From the NCBI RefSeq assembly GCF_003014615.1, contig NZ_PYGI01000021.1, positions 26,986 through 90,985 of the forward strand: DNA of 64,000 nucleotides, read 5' to 3'. Of the stretch, positions 35,147-49,402 are shown piece by piece. The translations under genes were made by a program, and so were the position numbers. Every line of letters starts with the position of its first letter. Position 1 is the stretch's first letter. The notes below the pieces were generated by a model. The model was not told where the DNA came from and searched no databases. It saw nothing but the letters and a program-made list of their open reading frames with translations. Source of the DNA: Marinobacterium halophilum (GTDB lineage: Bacteria; Pseudomonadota; Gammaproteobacteria; Pseudomonadales; Balneatricaceae).

Positions 35147-35917
35147 TTGATTCACCCGCAAGCCATTGTTGATCCATCGGCACGTATTGCTGATGATGTC
35201 GAAGTAGGCCCATGGACCTTGATTGGCCCTGACGTTGAGATCGGGGCTGGAACCCGTATCGCCTCACATGTGGTGATCAAGGGGCCTACACGAATTGGTG
35301 AAGGGAATCAGATTTTTCAGTTTGCCTCGATTGGCGAAGAGTGTCAGGACAAGAAGTACCGTGGGGAGCCTACACGGCTGGAAATCGGTGACCATAACGT
35401 CATCCGTGAAGGTTGTACCATCCATCGTGGTACGGTCCAGGATGAGGGTCTGACCCGCATTGGCAGTCACAACCTGCTGATGGCGTATGCCCATGTCGCC
35501 CACGACTGTGTCATGGGTGACCATATCATTCTGGCTAACAACACGGCGCTGGCAGGGCACGTGCACGTTGGTGATTACGCCATTCTCGGCGGTTTCACGG
35601 CCGTACATCAGTTCTGTCACATAGGTGCGCACGTGATGTCCGGTGCCGGCACCGTAGTGCTTAAGGATATTCCCGCGTACGTCATGGCCGCTGGCAACAG
35701 TGCGCGCCCGCACGGCATCAACCTGGAAGGGTTGCGCCGACGCGGGTTCGATGCCGATGCGCTCAGTGCCTTGCGTCGTGCCTATAAAGCCATCTACCGC
35801 AAGGGGCTTACCCTTGAACAGGCGTTGCAGGAGTTGCGCGTCAGCGCACAGACGCAGCCTGCCGTGCAGTTGTTGATCGAGTCGCTCGAGTCTTCAACGC
35901 GCGGCATTATCCGCTGA
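35147..35917 (+). CDS. lpxA: UDP-N-acetylglucosamine O-acyltransferase
   Basis: First step of lipid A synthesis. A left-handed beta helix of hexapeptide repeats fills residues 1-185. The catalytic His is in NAHIAHDC-like AYAHVAHDCVMGDH, and a C-terminal helical domain ends STRGIIR as in E. coli LpxA. The 256-residue form from TTG 35147 (MIHPQAIVDP) aligns with the family start and is 7 bases from AAAGG. A GTG at 35141 in the same frame overlaps the fabZ stop but is too close to the ribosome-binding site. Confidence 0.95.
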   Translation: MIHPQAIVDPSARIADDVEVGPWTLIGPDVEIGAGTRIASHVVIKGPTRIGEGNQIFQFASIGEECQDKKYRGEPTRLEIGDHNVIREGCTIHRGTVQDEGLTRIGSHNLLMAYAHVAHDCVMGDHIILANNTALAGHVHVGDYAILGGFTAVHQFCHIGAHVMSGAGTVVLKDIPAYVMAAGNSARPHGINLEGLRRRGFDADALSALRRAYKAIYRKGLTLEQALQELRVSAQTQPAVQLLIESLESSTRGIIR

Positions 35918-35924
35918 GGCTTGT

Positions 35925-37082
35925 ATGCAACCTTTGCGTATAGGCATCGTGGCGGGCGAAGCCTCCGGGGATATCCTGGGGGCGGGTCTGATCCGAGCAC
36001 TGAAACAGCGTTATCCCGAGGCGCAGTTCGAAGGCATTGCCGGCGAGCTGATGCTGGCCGAGGGCTGTGATTCTCTGTATCCGCTTGAACGCTTGTCAGT
36101 CATGGGGCTGGTGGAAGTGCTCGGGCGTCTGCCTGAGCTGCTGCGCACCCGACGGCGGCTGATTCGCCACTTTATCGATAACCCTCCCGATCTGTTTATC
36201 GGCATTGATGCGCCGGACTTCACCCTGGGCATGGAGCGGGCGTTGAAAGCTGCCGGTATTCCGACGGTGCATTATGTCAGTCCATCGGTTTGGGCCTGGA
36301 AGCGCAAGCGCATCTTCAAGATCAAGCACAGTACCGATCTGCTGTTGACCCTGTTCCCGTTCGAAGCCGATGTATATGCCCCGACCCGGCAAAATTTGCG
36401 TTTTGTCGGCCATCCCTTGGCGGATGTAATCCCGGACCAACTGGATCTGGATGCGGCGCGGCAGCACTATCGGCCGGAGTCCGTAGCCTCACTGGTGGCG
36501 CTTTTGCCGGGCAGTCGCGGCAGCGAAATCAAATATCTGGCGCGGCCCTTTCTGGAAACGGCTCGCTGGCTGCAGCAGCGCCGATCTGAACTGCACTTTG
36601 TGTTACCAGCCGCTAATCAGCGCCGGCATGAGCAACTGCAGCAGCTGATTGATGCGGAGTTCACGGATCTCAATTTGACGTTGGTGTTGCAGGGCTCCCG
36701 CGAAGTGATGGCGGTGGCGGATGCTATTCTGATTGCCTCCGGCACGGCGACCCTGGAAGCCTGTCTGTTGCGCAAACCGATGGTGGTGGCGTACCGCATG
36801 GCGGGGCTGACCTATCGGATCTACTCGCGCATGATCAAAAGCCCCTGGATCTCGTTGCCTAATGTACTGGCTGGCGAAGAGATGGTGCCGGAAGTCTTGC
36901 AGCAGCGGGTGACGCCGGAGGTAATGGGACCGCTGGTATTGAGGGCGCTGGAAGATGAAACCTACCGTCGACGCTTGCAGCGAGTGTTTGCCGTGATCGG
37001 TGAGCAGCTGCGGCAAAATGCGAGTGAACGGGCCGCGGATGCGGTGATCGAACTGTTGGAGAGTCGTCGTGCAGAGCGTTGA
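35925..37082 (+). CDS. lpxB: Lipid A disaccharide synthase
   Basis: Glycosyltransferase (GT19) that joins UDP-diacylglucosamine and lipid X at the inner membrane. The 385-residue product has the N-terminal [12 protein letters not shown] motif, [14 protein letters not shown] near residue 120, LPGSRGSEI near 195 and [12 protein letters not shown] near 270, all LpxB hallmarks. The end overlaps rnhB by 14 bases. Confidence 0.97.
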   Translation: MQPLRIGIVAGEASGDILGAGLIRALKQRYPEAQFEGIAGELMLAEGCDSLYPLERLSVMGLVEVLGRLPELLRTRRRLIRHFIDNPPDLFIGIDAPDFTLGMERALKAAGIPTVHYVSPSVWAWKRKRIFKIKHSTDLLLTLFPFEADVYAPTRQNLRFVGHPLADVIPDQLDLDAARQHYRPESVASLVALLPGSRGSEIKYLARPFLETARWLQQRRSELHFVLPAANQRRHEQLQQLIDAEFTDLNLTLVLQGSREVMAVADAILIASGTATLEACLLRKPMVVAYRMAGLTYRIYSRMIKSPWISLPNVLAGEEMVPEVLQQRVTPEVMGPLVLRALEDETYRRRLQRVFAVIGEQLRQNASERAADAVIELLESRRAER

Positions 37083-37677
37083 ATTTGATTTCCGCCCGGC
37101 GGGGCATGTGGCGGGTGTGGATGAAGTCGGGCGCGGGCCGCTGATTGGTGATGTGGTGGCGGCGGCGGTCATTCTGGACCCGTCACGACCGATCGAAGGT
37201 CTGGGCGACTCCAAGGCGATCAGCGCCAAGAAGCGCGAACTGCTATATGATGAAATCAAGACCAAAGCGTTGGCCTGGTGCATCGCTTCGGCAACTCCCG
37301 CCGAAATTGATGAGTTGAATATTCTGCATGCGACCATGCTGGCGATGCAGCGTGCCGTGGCCGGGTTGGGTATCGCGCCGGACTATGCCTTGATCGACGG
37401 GAACCGGTGTCCTCTGCTGCCATGTCCTGCCGAGCCTGTGGTGAAGGGCGATGCCCGTGTAGCCGAAATCGGCGCGGCGTCGATTCTGGCCAAGGTTGAG
37501 CGGGATCGACAGATGGTTGAACTGGACCGGCGCTTTCCCGATTATGGTTTTGCCCGCCACAAGGGCTACCCGACGCCCGAGCATCTGGCCGCGCTTGAAG
37601 CGCTGGGGGCGTTGCCTGAGCACCGTCGCAGTTTCCGCCCGGTAAGAGAACGCTTGCAACGAGAAGCCAATGTCTGA
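37069..37677 (+). CDS. rnhB: Ribonuclease HII
   Basis: Removes ribonucleotides from DNA. The 202-residue product has the active-site [14 protein letters not shown] (Asp, Glu) near residue 17, [19 protein letters not shown] (Asp) near 105 and later Asp in the AKVERDRQM stretch. It starts at GTG 37069 inside lpxB and overlaps dnaE by 8 bases, so three genes in a row are coupled. Confidence 0.96.
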   Translation: MQSVEFDFRPAGHVAGVDEVGRGPLIGDVVAAAVILDPSRPIEGLGDSKAISAKKRELLYDEIKTKALAWCIASATPAEIDELNILHATMLAMQRAVAGLGIAPDYALIDGNRCPLLPCPAEPVVKGDARVAEIGAASILAKVERDRQMVELDRRFPDYGFARHKGYPTPEHLAALEALGALPEHRRSFRPVRERLQREANV

Positions 37678-40600
37678 ACCACGTTTTATCCATCTTCGGG
37701 TTCACTCCGAATATTCCCTGTTTGATGGTCTGGTGCGGATCAAGCCACTGGTCGCAACGGCGGCCGCACAGCAGATGCCGGCGGTGGCGATTACCGACCA
37801 GACCAATCTGTTTGCACTGGTCAAATTCTACAAGGCGGCGCTCGGAGCCGGGGTCAAGCCGATCTGTGGCGTCGATCTCTGGGTTGAAAATCCGGTCGAC
37901 CCTGAAGGCGAACCGTTCCGAATGACCCTGCTGGTACGGACCGGTCAGGGTTACCGCAACCTGATGGAACTGGTATCCCGCGCCTATGCCGAAGGGCAGA
38001 ATATCATTGCCGAGCGTGCGCTGGTCCGGGCCGACTGGATCAAGGACAAGGCTGAAGGCCTGATCGCGTTATCCGGTGCGCGTCAGGGTGAGGTTGGGCG
38101 TGCGCTGCTCTCCGGCAGCGATAATGTCGACGCCATTCTTGAAACATGGCGACAGATCTTTCCGGACAGCTTCTATCTTGAAATCCAGCGTACCGGTCGC
38201 CGGGGTGATGAAGCGCTGGTGCATGCCAGTGTTGAACTGGCCGCGCGCAGCGGCTGTCCGCTGGTAGCTACCAATGAAGTCATGTTTCTCAAGGGCGAAG
38301 ATTTTGAGGCCCATGAAGCCCGTGTCTGCATCAACCTTGGGCGTACCCTGGAAGATCCGCAACGGCCGCGCAACTATTCTGAACAGCAGTATTTCCGCTC
38401 CGCCGATGAAATGGCCGCCTTGTTCAGCGATATTCCCAGTGCGCTGGAAAATACCGTTGAAATCGCCCGGCGCTGTAATATCGAGATCGAACTGGGCACC
38501 TATTATCTGCCGCGTTATCCGGTGCCGGAAGGGATGTTGATGGATGATTATTTCCGTCAGGTCTCCTGGGAAGGGCTGGAAGAACGGCTTGATGTCCTGC
38601 TTGACAAGGATGCGCCGGATTATGCCGAAAAGCGCAAACCTTATGACGACCGGCTCAATTTCGAGCTCGACATCATCATTCAGATGGGCTTTCCCGGCTA
38701 CTTCCTGATCGTGATGGACTTCATCAAGTGGGCCAAGGAGAACCAGATTCCTGTGGGTCCGGGACGTGGTTCCGGTGCCGGCTCGCTGGTCGCCTACGTG
38801 CAGAAGATCACCGATCTGGACCCGCTCGAATACGACTTGCTGTTCGAACGTTTCCTTAACCCTGAACGTGTCTCCATGCCTGACTTCGATATCGATTTCT
38901 GCATGGATAACCGCGACAAGGTGATCGACTACGTGGCCCGCACCTACGGCCGCGATGCCGTGTCGCAGATCATCACCTACGGCACCATGGCGGCGAAGGC
39001 GGTGGTGCGCGACGTAGCGCGCGTGCAGGGCAAGCCCTTCGGGTTGGCGGATCGGCTGTCCAAGCTGATTCCGTTCGAAGTCGGCATGACCCTGAGCAAA
39101 GCCTGGGAACAGGAATCGGCGCTGCGTGATTTCGTCAACGGCAGTGATGAAGCCGAAGAAATCATGGAGATGGCCTACAAGCTGGAAGGCGTCACCCGTA
39201 ACGTTGGCAAGCACGCGGGCGGGGTGGTGATTGCCCCGACCAAGCTGACCGACTTCTCGGCGACCTATTGTGACGAACACGGACAGGGGCTGGTGACCCA
39301 GTTCGACAAGAACGATGTCGAGGAGGCCGGGCTGGTGAAGTTCGACTTCCTGGGCTTGCGCACACTGACCATCATCGATTGGGCGCTGAAAACGATCAAC
39401 CGCAAGCGACAGCTTGAAGGTGAAGGGCCGCTGGAGATCGAAACCATCGATCTCGAAGACCCCGAGACCTTCCAGCTGCTGCAGAGTGCCCAGACTACGG
39501 CGGTGTTCCAGCTTGAATCCAGCGGCATGAAGGATCTGATCCGTCGTCTGCTGCCCAACCGGTTTGAAGATATCATCGCTCTGGTAGCGCTGTTCCGTCC
39601 GGGACCGCTGCAATCAGGCATGGTGGACGACTTCATCAACCGTAAGCACGGTCGGGCACCGCTGGCCTGGCCACACCCGGATTACCAGCTCGACAGCCTG
39701 CAGCCGGTACTGGAGCCAACCTACGGCATCATTCTGTATCAGGAACAGGTGATGCAGATCGCCCAGGTGATGGCGGGCTTTACCTTGGGTGGCGCCGACA
39801 TGCTGCGCCGCGCCATGGGCAAGAAAAAGCCCGAAGAGATGGCCAAGCAGCGCACCATCTTCCTGGAGGGTTGTGCCGAGCAGGGGATCGACAAGGATCT
39901 GGCCGGTAACATCTTCGACCTGGTAGAAAAGTTCGCCGGTTACGGCTTTAACAAGTCACACTCGGCTGCCTATGCTCTGGTGTCCTACCAGACCGCCTGG
40001 CTGAAGCAGCATTATCCGGCCGCGTTCATGGCGGCGGTACTGTCCTCCGATATGCAGAACACCGACAAGGTGGTGATCTTCATTGAAGAATGTCGGCAGA
40101 TGAAGTTGACGGTGCGCTTGCCGGACGTCAACGATGGTGAGTTCATGTTCACCGTCAATGATGCCGATGAGGTGGTCTACGGTCTCGGCGCGGTCAAAGG
40201 TGTGGGTGAAGGCCCGGTCGAAGCGATTGTTGAGGCGCGCAAAGAGGGGCCGTTCAAGGATCTGTTCGATTTCTGTGGTCGGGTCGGTGCCGGCAAGTTG
40301 AACAAGCGCGTGTTGGAAGCACTGGTGCGGTGCGGCGCGGTCGATAGTCTGGGGCCATCGCGAGCGGTGCTCTGGGATGCGATCGGGTCGGCATTGAAAG
40401 CGGCCGACCAGAGTGCCCGTAACGCCGACGCCGGCATGATGGATATGTTTGGTGCCGTGGAAGCGGATACGCCAAGCGACCCCTATGCCGAGTTTGGCAA
40501 GGCCCGCGACTGGACCGACAAGGAACGCTTGCAGGGCGAAAAGGATACGCTCGGCCTGTATGTGACCGGACATCCGATTGATGAGTACGAGCGCGAGCTT

Positions 40601-41164
40601 AAGCATCTGGTCAGCCGCAAGCTGGTAGAGTTGCAGCCCGAGCGCGGCCGGACGCAGAAAATGGCCGGACTGGTCGTGGATCTGCGGCTGAAAAAGACTA
40701 AAAAAGGCGATAATCTTTGCTTCCTGACGCTGGATGATCGCAGCGCACGAATGGAGATTACGCTGTTTGGTGATACCTATGAGGAAGCTCGCAGCCTGAT
40801 CACCAAGGATGCCATTCTGGTGGTTGAGGGTGAAGTGGCTCAGGATGACTACAATGGTGGACTCAAGGTACGCTGCAACAAGGTATCGAGCATGGCGCAG
40901 GTACGTGCTCAGAGCGCCCGCTGTGTGGAAGTCAGTTGCCGGCGTGATCAACTTGGACCGCAGAAATTGCGCCAGTTGAACACCGTGCTTAGCCAGAATC
41001 GCAGCCCCTTGATCAGTCTGCCCGTCGCCTTGCGTTACCGACGTGAAGACGCCGAAGCCCGTTTGTGGCTGGATAATCAGTGGGCGGTTGCGCCGACCGA
41101 TGATCTGCTGCTGCAACTCAAGGAGCAGTTCGGTAATGACGCTGTTCACTTGCGTTACGAGTGA
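37670..41164 (+). CDS. dnaE: DNA polymerase III alpha subunit
   Basis: Replicative polymerase catalytic subunit, 1164 residues (E. coli 1160). An N-terminal PHP domain (about 5-270, beginning [15 protein letters not shown]) is followed by the palm with catalytic Asp pair in [12 protein letters not shown] near 405-407. The fingers follow, then the helix-hairpin-helix region ([12 protein letters not shown] near 840) and a C-terminal OB fold (about 1000-1080). A clamp-binding motif would be expected between about 915 and 960. It overlaps rnhB and is followed by accA after 90 bases. Confidence 0.98.
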   Translation: MSEPRFIHLRVHSEYSLFDGLVRIKPLVATAAAQQMPAVAITDQTNLFALVKFYKAALGAGVKPICGVDLWVENPVDPEGEPFRMTLLVRTGQGYRNLMELVSRAYAEGQNIIAERALVRADWIKDKAEGLIALSGARQGEVGRALLSGSDNVDAILETWRQIFPDSFYLEIQRTGRRGDEALVHASVELAARSGCPLVATNEVMFLKGEDFEAHEARVCINLGRTLEDPQRPRNYSEQQYFRSADEMAALFSDIPSALENTVEIARRCNIEIELGTYYLPRYPVPEGMLMDDYFRQVSWEGLEERLDVLLDKDAPDYAEKRKPYDDRLNFELDIIIQMGFPGYFLIVMDFIKWAKENQIPVGPGRGSGAGSLVAYVQKITDLDPLEYDLLFERFLNPERVSMPDFDIDFCMDNRDKVIDYVARTYGRDAVSQIITYGTMAAKAVVRDVARVQGKPFGLADRLSKLIPFEVGMTLSKAWEQESALRDFVNGSDEAEEIMEMAYKLEGVTRNVGKHAGGVVIAPTKLTDFSATYCDEHGQGLVTQFDKNDVEEAGLVKFDFLGLRTLTIIDWALKTINRKRQLEGEGPLEIETIDLEDPETFQLLQSAQTTAVFQLESSGMKDLIRRLLPNRFEDIIALVALFRPGPLQSGMVDDFINRKHGRAPLAWPHPDYQLDSLQPVLEPTYGIILYQEQVMQIAQVMAGFTLGGADMLRRAMGKKKPEEMAKQRTIFLEGCAEQGIDKDLAGNIFDLVEKFAGYGFNKSHSAAYALVSYQTAWLKQHYPAAFMAAVLSSDMQNTDKVVIFIEECRQMKLTVRLPDVNDGEFMFTVNDADEVVYGLGAVKGVGEGPVEAIVEARKEGPFKDLFDFCGRVGAGKLNKRVLEALVRCGAVDSLGPSRAVLWDAIGSALKAADQSARNADAGMMDMFGAVEADTPSDPYAEFGKARDWTDKERLQGEKDTLGLYVTGHPIDEYERELKHLVSRKLVELQPERGRTQKMAGLVVDLRLKKTKKGDNLCFLTLDDRSARMEITLFGDTYEEARSLITKDAILVVEGEVAQDDYNGGLKVRCNKVSSMAQVRAQSARCVEVSCRRDQLGPQKLRQLNTVLSQNRSPLISLPVALRYRREDAEARLWLDNQWAVAPTDDLLLQLKEQFGNDAVHLRYE

Positions 41165-41254
41165 ACAGGGTGGTGATCCGCGCGCGCAGACGGTAAAATC
41201 GATCAATTATTCCGTGCCTTTGGGCCCCATGTTACAGAACAGAAGCAGACACGC

Positions 41255-42214
41255 ATGAATCCGAACTATCTGGATTTTGAACAGCCGATTGCCGAGCTGG
41301 AAGCCAAAATCAGTGAGCTGCGCCATGTCAACGAGGACACGGCGGGGCTCAATCTTAGCGATGAGCTGGAAAAGCTGCAGGACAAGAGCCGCAGCCTGAC
41401 CGCCTCCATCTTCAAGGATCTGTCCGCGTGGCAGATCTCTCAGATTGCTCGTCATCCGCAGCGTCCCTACACGCTGGATTACGTCAAACACATCTTCGAT
41501 GACTTTGATGAAATTCACGGTGACCGTCATTTCTCCGATGATCAGGCGATCGTCGGCGGCCTGGCGCGTCTGGATGGTCGTCCGGTGATGGTGATCGGTC
41601 ATCAGAAGGGCCGTGAAGTCAAAGAAAAGGTACGTCGCAACTTCGGCATGCCGCGCCCTGAGGGTTACCGCAAGGCGCTGCGCATGATGGAGATGGCCGA
41701 GCGCTTCAAACTGCCGGTGCTGACGTTTATCGATACTCCGGGCGCATATCCCGGTATTGATGCGGAAGAGCGTGGCCAGTCGGAAGCGATCGCGTTCAAC
41801 CTGGCCAAGATGTCACAGCTGAACACCCCGATCATCGCTACGGTGATTGGTGAAGGCGGCTCCGGTGGCGCACTGGCCATCGGTGTGTGCGACGAGCTGT
41901 TGATGCTGCAGTACGGCACCTACTCGGTGATCTCGCCGGAAGGCTGTGCCTCCATCCTGTGGAAAAGCGCCGAGCGTGCGTCCGATGCCGCCAAGGCGAT
42001 GGGCATTACGTCCGGACGTCTGCATGAGCTGGGCCTGGTCGACCAGGTAGTCAGCGAGCCGCTGGGTGGTGCGCATCGTAATCCCGAGCTGATGTCTGCC
42101 AACCTGAAGAAACATCTGGTGGAAACGCTTGATCGTCTGTCCGACTTTGCCTCTGAAGAGTTGCTTGAACGTCGTTACGAGCGTCTGATGTCTTACGGTG
42201 TATTCGAAGACTGA
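41255..42214 (+). CDS. accA: Acetyl-CoA carboxylase carboxyltransferase subunit alpha
   Basis: With AccD transfers carboxyl from carboxybiotin to acetyl-CoA, giving malonyl-CoA. It is 319 residues, the E. coli length. The N-terminus ([16 protein letters not shown]) and the oxyanion-hole glycines of [15 protein letters not shown] near residue 205 are typical. The 3' end overlaps tilS by 17 bases. The gene order dnaE-accA-tilS is conserved in the class. Confidence 0.98.
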   Translation: MNPNYLDFEQPIAELEAKISELRHVNEDTAGLNLSDELEKLQDKSRSLTASIFKDLSAWQISQIARHPQRPYTLDYVKHIFDDFDEIHGDRHFSDDQAIVGGLARLDGRPVMVIGHQKGREVKEKVRRNFGMPRPEGYRKALRMMEMAERFKLPVLTFIDTPGAYPGIDAEERGQSEAIAFNLAKMSQLNTPIIATVIGEGGSGGALAIGVCDELLMLQYGTYSVISPEGCASILWKSAERASDAAKAMGITSGRLHELGLVDQVVSEPLGGAHRNPELMSANLKKHLVETLDRLSDFASEELLERRYERLMSYGVFED

Positions 42215-43523
42215 TGTATTCCGGGCAGATGTCCATCTGCCCGTTCTGCTTGATACCCTGTCGGCGCGCCTTGCTGCCGTGGGTGAAGTCCGCCGCTGGG
42301 TCATCGCGCTCAGTGGCGGTCTCGATTCCTCCGTGTTGCTTGAACTCTGCAGTCGTCTGCCGCTGGCACAGCCGCGGGTTGCGGTGCATATCAATCATCA
42401 ACTCCAGTCCGCTGCCGACGCCTGGCCATTACACTGCCAGCGTCATTGCGAGCGTCTTGCCGTACCGTTGACAGTTATTCCCGTCCAGCCGGCTTCCGCC
42501 TCTGAGGCATCGGCCCGTGCGGCGCGTTATGCCGCGTTTGCAGATTTTTTGCAGCCAGGCGACTGCCTGTTGTTGGCCCAACACGCTGATGATCAGGCTG
42601 AAACCCTGCTGTTGCGCCTGCTGCGCGGTGCCGGGGTGACCGGTTTGGCCGGGATGCCGGTTGCGCGCCCGCTGGGGCAGGCGCAGCTGCTGCGCCCGCT
42701 GCTGGAGCAACCGCGGGCTCTGCTGGAGGCCGTTGCGACTGAACTGGGGCTGCAGCCGGTGATCGACCCGACCAATGCGCAGGATCATTACGACCGTAAC
42801 TGGCTGCGTCTGCATATTCTGCCGCGCTTGCAGCAGCATTGGCCGGGGTTGCTCAACCGCTGTGGAGATACCGTCGAGTTGATGCGTGATGCCGACGCGT
42901 TGCTGCGCGAACGTGCCGAAGAGGATCTGCAGGCATGTGGCGTTGCGACGGCCGTACTGGATCTGAACCGGTTGCAGCAGCTGTCGCCGGAGCGTCAGCG
43001 CAACCTGATGCATCATTGGATCAGTGCTGCCACCGGGGTCAGGCTGAGTCGTCGACGCCTGATCGGGTTGATGCACGCCATGGTGTCGGCCGGAGCGGGG
43101 GCTGACCCTGTCGAGCGTCTGCAATCGATGCAGTTGCGCCGCTACCGTCATGAGCTTTATCTGCTGCCGGACCCATTGCCTGCGCCGCTATCCATGGCTG
43201 TGCCGGTCCGTGTCGGCCAGGTGCAGGAATTGCCCCATGGGCGCCTGAGTTGGCAGCGGGCGGCACAGGGGCTGGCTGACGGGCACGCATTGACACTGGA
43301 CTATCGTCGCGGAGGCGAACGCCTGCGGCCGCTGGGGCGTGGCGGTTCGGTCGCGTTAAAACAGGTGCTGCAGGAGTCGGGCATGCCGCCCTGGTTGCGT
43401 TCGTTGCAGCCGTTACTCAAGGATGGCGAGCGAATTGTGGCACTGCCCGGTCTCTGCTTGTGTGCAGACGCGGTCGTGGAAAACGGATTCGTGCCGCAAT
43501 GGGACGCTTTTGGTTTGTCCTGA
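42198..43523 (+). CDS. tilS: tRNA(Ile)-lysidine synthase
   Basis: Converts C34 of the tRNA-Ile with CAU anticodon to lysidine, so that it reads AUA. The PP-loop SGGLDSS near residue 40 binds [32 protein letters not shown] and the C-terminal TilS domains (about 220-430) follow; 441 residues against 432 in E. coli. The best start is GTG 42198 within accA. No clear Shine-Dalgarno is seen, so coupling to accA translation is likely. Confidence 0.94.
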   Translation: MYSKTDVFRADVHLPVLLDTLSARLAAVGEVRRWVIALSGGLDSSVLLELCSRLPLAQPRVAVHINHQLQSAADAWPLHCQRHCERLAVPLTVIPVQPASASEASARAARYAAFADFLQPGDCLLLAQHADDQAETLLLRLLRGAGVTGLAGMPVARPLGQAQLLRPLLEQPRALLEAVATELGLQPVIDPTNAQDHYDRNWLRLHILPRLQQHWPGLLNRCGDTVELMRDADALLRERAEEDLQACGVATAVLDLNRLQQLSPERQRNLMHHWISAATGVRLSRRRLIGLMHAMVSAGAGADPVERLQSMQLRRYRHELYLLPDPLPAPLSMAVPVRVGQVQELPHGRLSWQRAAQGLADGHALTLDYRRGGERLRPLGRGGSVALKQVLQESGMPPWLRSLQPLLKDGERIVALPGLCLCADAVVENGFVPQWDAFGLS

Positions 43524-46559
<3,036 letters not shown>

Positions 46560-46577
46560 GTTCTGAAAGTATGCTAG

Positions 46578-46604
46578 AAAGGGGGCTTTAGGCCCCCTTT
46601 TTTT
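46578..46604 (+). terminator. Rho-independent terminator after eno
   Basis: AAAGGGGGC (46578-46586), loop TTTAG, GCCCCCTTT (46592-46600), then four more T bases. Confidence 0.92.
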
Positions 46605-46622
46605 GACTCAAGAGGTGAGCGC

Positions 46623-46913
46623 GTGTACCGCTGGTTGCTGTTGATATTGCTGGTAATGCTGGCAGGGTTGCAATACCGGCTGTGGCTGGGTGAGGCGAAC
46701 CTGCGTCAGGTCTGGCAGCTGGAGCAGCAGATTCAGGAGCAGCAACAGCTCAATCAGCAGCTGATCGAGCGCAACAAGCGCCTTGAGGCCGAAGTGCGCA
46801 ACCTGAAACAGGGCTTCGCCGCTCTGGAAGAACGTGCCCGCAGTGAGATGGGCATGATTCGCGAGGGTGAAAGCTTCTTCCAGTTAATCGAACCCGAGCC
46901 GGAGACTCCCTGA
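46623..46913 (+). CDS. ftsB: Cell division protein FtsB
   Basis: Bitopic divisome protein acting with FtsL and FtsQ to activate septal peptidoglycan synthesis. In 96 residues: a short cytoplasmic start, one membrane helix (about 3-22), a periplasmic coiled coil (about 28-65, rich in Gln/Glu/Asn/Leu), and the conserved EERARSEMGMIREGESFFQL segment. It begins at GTG 46623 after AGAGGTGAG. truD begins 3 bases after its stop; the usual neighbours ispD and ispF are missing. Confidence 0.94.
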   Translation: MYRWLLLILLVMLAGLQYRLWLGEANLRQVWQLEQQIQEQQQLNQQLIERNKRLEAEVRNLKQGFAALEERARSEMGMIREGESFFQLIEPEPETP

Positions 46914-46915
46914 CG

Positions 46916-47953
46916 TTGAATCTAAATCTCGCCTGTAATTGGTTGTATGGCGAACCCTTATCCCGGGCTGTATTGCGTACCACACCGGATGACTTTCAGG
47001 TGTTTGAACGTTTGCCTTTCGAACCGGACGGTGAAGGGGAACATCTGTTCCTGTATATCCGCAAGACCGGTGAGAATACCGATTGGGTCGCCCGCCTGTT
47101 GGCCAATTTTTGTCAGGTCAGTCCGCGCGATGTGGGCTATGCGGGCAAGAAGGATCGGCATGCGGTTACCGAGCAATGGTTCAGTGTGCGCTTGCCGATT
47201 GGCCGTACGTTGGATTGGTCGCTGTTCGGTGGTGACACCATTGAAGTGCTGAAAACCGTACGCCATAGCCGTAAGCTCAGGCTGGGGGCGCTGTCCGGAA
47301 ACCGTTTCGTGATTCGCTTGCGTCAGGTAACGGCCGCAGATGACTTTGCTGCGCGTATTGAACAGGTGCGTCACGGCGTGCCCAATTACTTCGGCGAGCA
47401 GCGCTTCGGTATTGACGGTGGTAATCTGATCAAGGGACAGGCACTGCTGGCCGGTACCCTGCGCGAGCGTCAACGGCACAAGAAGGGACTGTATATCTCC
47501 GCATTACGTTCCTGGCTGTTTAACCAGGTTATCAGTGCTCGTATTGAGCAGGGATACTGGAGCAGTATACTGCCCGGCGATGTACTTATGCTGAACGGCA
47601 GTCAGAGCTGTTTTGTCGCCACTGAGGAGCCGGATCTGCCACAGCGGCTGGCACAGGGGGATATCCACCTGACCGGGCCCATGTGGGGCCGAGGCCAATT
47701 GATGACGCAGGCACAGGCCGAGCAGTTCGAGTCCACGACTCTGCAGCCCTGGCATGCTCTATGTGAAGGGCTGGAAGGCTTGGGGCTCAATCAGGAGCGA
47801 CGTACGCTGCGGCTGCTGCCGCTCGGGTTCAAGGCCGAGGCGGAAGGCGAAGATCAATGGCGTCTGGAGTTCGAATTGCCCGCGGGTTCATTCGCAACCA
47901 GCGTATTGCGTGAACTTTGTCAGTGGCATAACGCTGCCAACGAGCAAACATAA
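46916..47953 (+). CDS. truD: tRNA pseudouridine(13) synthase
   Basis: Makes pseudouridine 13 in tRNA-Glu. The 345-residue product has catalytic Asp in GYAGKKDRHAVTEQWFSV near residue 80, the NYFGEQRFG motif near 158, and a TRUD insertion domain in the C-terminal half. The start is TTG 46916, only two bases after ftsB; GGAG lies 11 bases upstream. No better ATG exists before the conserved PDDFQV region. Confidence 0.95.
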   Translation: MNLNLACNWLYGEPLSRAVLRTTPDDFQVFERLPFEPDGEGEHLFLYIRKTGENTDWVARLLANFCQVSPRDVGYAGKKDRHAVTEQWFSVRLPIGRTLDWSLFGGDTIEVLKTVRHSRKLRLGALSGNRFVIRLRQVTAADDFAARIEQVRHGVPNYFGEQRFGIDGGNLIKGQALLAGTLRERQRHKKGLYISALRSWLFNQVISARIEQGYWSSILPGDVLMLNGSQSCFVATEEPDLPQRLAQGDIHLTGPMWGRGQLMTQAQAEQFESTTLQPWHALCEGLEGLGLNQERRTLRLLPLGFKAEAEGEDQWRLEFELPAGSFATSVLRELCQWHNAANEQT

Positions 47954-47968
47954 TCAAGAAGAATCGAC

Positions 47969-48724
47969 ATGCTGACTCTGATTTCAAATGATGATGGTGT
48001 ATATGCACCGGGACTGGCCACTTTAGCGGAGCGTCTGGCACAGGATCATGAAACCTGTGTGGTCGCGCCTGATCGTAATCGCAGCGGTGCCAGTAACTCG
48101 CTAACACTGGATCGACCGCTGGAAGCACATCACCATAGCAGCGGTTATATTGGTATCAACGGTACACCAACCGACTGTGTACATCTTGGCGGCTCTGGCC
48201 TGTTCACGGAGCAGCGCCGACCTGAGATTGTAGTGTCCGGTATCAATGCGGGTGCCAACCTGGGTGACGATGTGCTCTATTCCGGAACGGTCGCAGCCGC
48301 TACCGAGGGACGGCATTGCCGGTTACCCCCCATTGCGGTTTCCATGCACAGCTTTCACCCGCAACACTACGAAACAGCGGCCGAAATCGTCGCGGTGCTG
48401 GTGCAGAAGCTGGAATCGCTGGTGGTGGCACCGCGGACCGTACTTAATGTGAATGTTCCCGATCTACCGCTGGATCAGATCAAAGGTATTCATGTTACGC
48501 GCCTGGGGCATCGCCATGGTGCCGAGGCACCGGTTGAGGTGCAGGATCCGCGCGGGCGCATCCGCTACTGGATCGCCGGGGCGGGTGCCGCTGCCGATGC
48601 AGAACCGGGCACCGATTTTTATGCAGTTGAGAACGGTTTTGTTTCGGTCACACCGCTGCAGATCGACATGACACACTATTCCGGCATGGATAATCTGGGC
48701 GAGTGGCTGGAGGATCTGATGTGA
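47969..48724 (+). CDS. surE: 5'/3'-nucleotidase SurE
   Basis: Metal-dependent nucleoside monophosphate phosphatase and exopolyphosphatase linked to stationary-phase survival. The 251-residue product has [10 protein letters not shown] near the N-terminus (Asp-Asp metal ligands) and [20 protein letters not shown] near residue 92. It overlaps pcm by 4 bases, the standard surE-pcm arrangement. Confidence 0.96.
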   Translation: MLTLISNDDGVYAPGLATLAERLAQDHETCVVAPDRNRSGASNSLTLDRPLEAHHHSSGYIGINGTPTDCVHLGGSGLFTEQRRPEIVVSGINAGANLGDDVLYSGTVAAATEGRHCRLPPIAVSMHSFHPQHYETAAEIVAVLVQKLESLVVAPRTVLNVNVPDLPLDQIKGIHVTRLGHRHGAEAPVEVQDPRGRIRYWIAGAGAAADAEPGTDFYAVENGFVSVTPLQIDMTHYSGMDNLGEWLEDLM

Positions 48725-49386
48725 TCGATATGGATCTGCAGGGGATTGGCATGACCTCTCGCCGCACCCGTGAGCGCCTGGCGCAGCGGTTGCGGGATCA
48801 GGGGATATCCAGCGAGAATGTGCTCAATACCCTGGTTGATACTCCACGGCATATTTTTATCGACGAAGCACTGTCGCACCGTGCATATGAGGATACGGCG
48901 CTGCCGATCGGCTACAACCAGACCATATCTCAGCCCTACATCGTAGCCCGGATGACTGAGCTGCTCCTTGAGGCCGGACCGCTGGATACCGTGCTGGAAG
49001 TGGGCACGGGCTCCGGCTACCAGACCGCGATTCTGGCACAGTTGGTGGATCAGGTCTTCAGTGTCGAGCGCATCCGCCCGTTGCAGGAGAAAGCCCGCAA
49101 GCGTTTGCAGCGACTCAAGCTGCATAATGTCATGCTGCGCCACACCGATGGCGGTATGGGCTGGCCGGACAAGGCCCCGTTTGATGGCATACTGGTCACG
49201 GCTGCACCACGTGAAGTGCCTCGGGAACTGCTGGAACAACTGTCTATCGGCGGGCGTCTGGTGATTCCGGTGGGGGATGAGCATCAGACATTGAAGCGAA
49301 TCACTCGGACGAGTGAAGCCGAATTTGAAACGGAAGTACTGGAAAGCGTTCGCTTCGTGCCCCTGCTGGGCGGTACGGTGCGATAG
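48721..49386 (+). CDS. pcm: Protein-L-isoaspartate O-methyltransferase
   Basis: Repairs isoaspartyl damage in proteins with S-adenosylmethionine. The 221-residue product has the PCMT fold with SAM-binding [17 protein letters not shown] near residue 84 and [15 protein letters not shown] before it. GTG 48721 is chosen: GGAGG at 48709-48713 lies 7 bases upstream, and GTGA overlaps the surE stop. ATG 48730 is an alternative. Confidence 0.95.
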   Translation: MIDMDLQGIGMTSRRTRERLAQRLRDQGISSENVLNTLVDTPRHIFIDEALSHRAYEDTALPIGYNQTISQPYIVARMTELLLEAGPLDTVLEVGTGSGYQTAILAQLVDQVFSVERIRPLQEKARKRLQRLKLHNVMLRHTDGGMGWPDKAPFDGILVTAAPREVPRELLEQLSIGGRLVIPVGDEHQTLKRITRTSEAEFETEVLESVRFVPLLGGTVR

Positions 49387-49402
49387 GCGATGAGGAAAAT
49401 GC

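Noticed and set aside
38069..39613. A 514-codon minus-strand frame inside dnaE
   Set aside because: Antisense shadow of dnaE with composition driven by dnaE codons and no family features.
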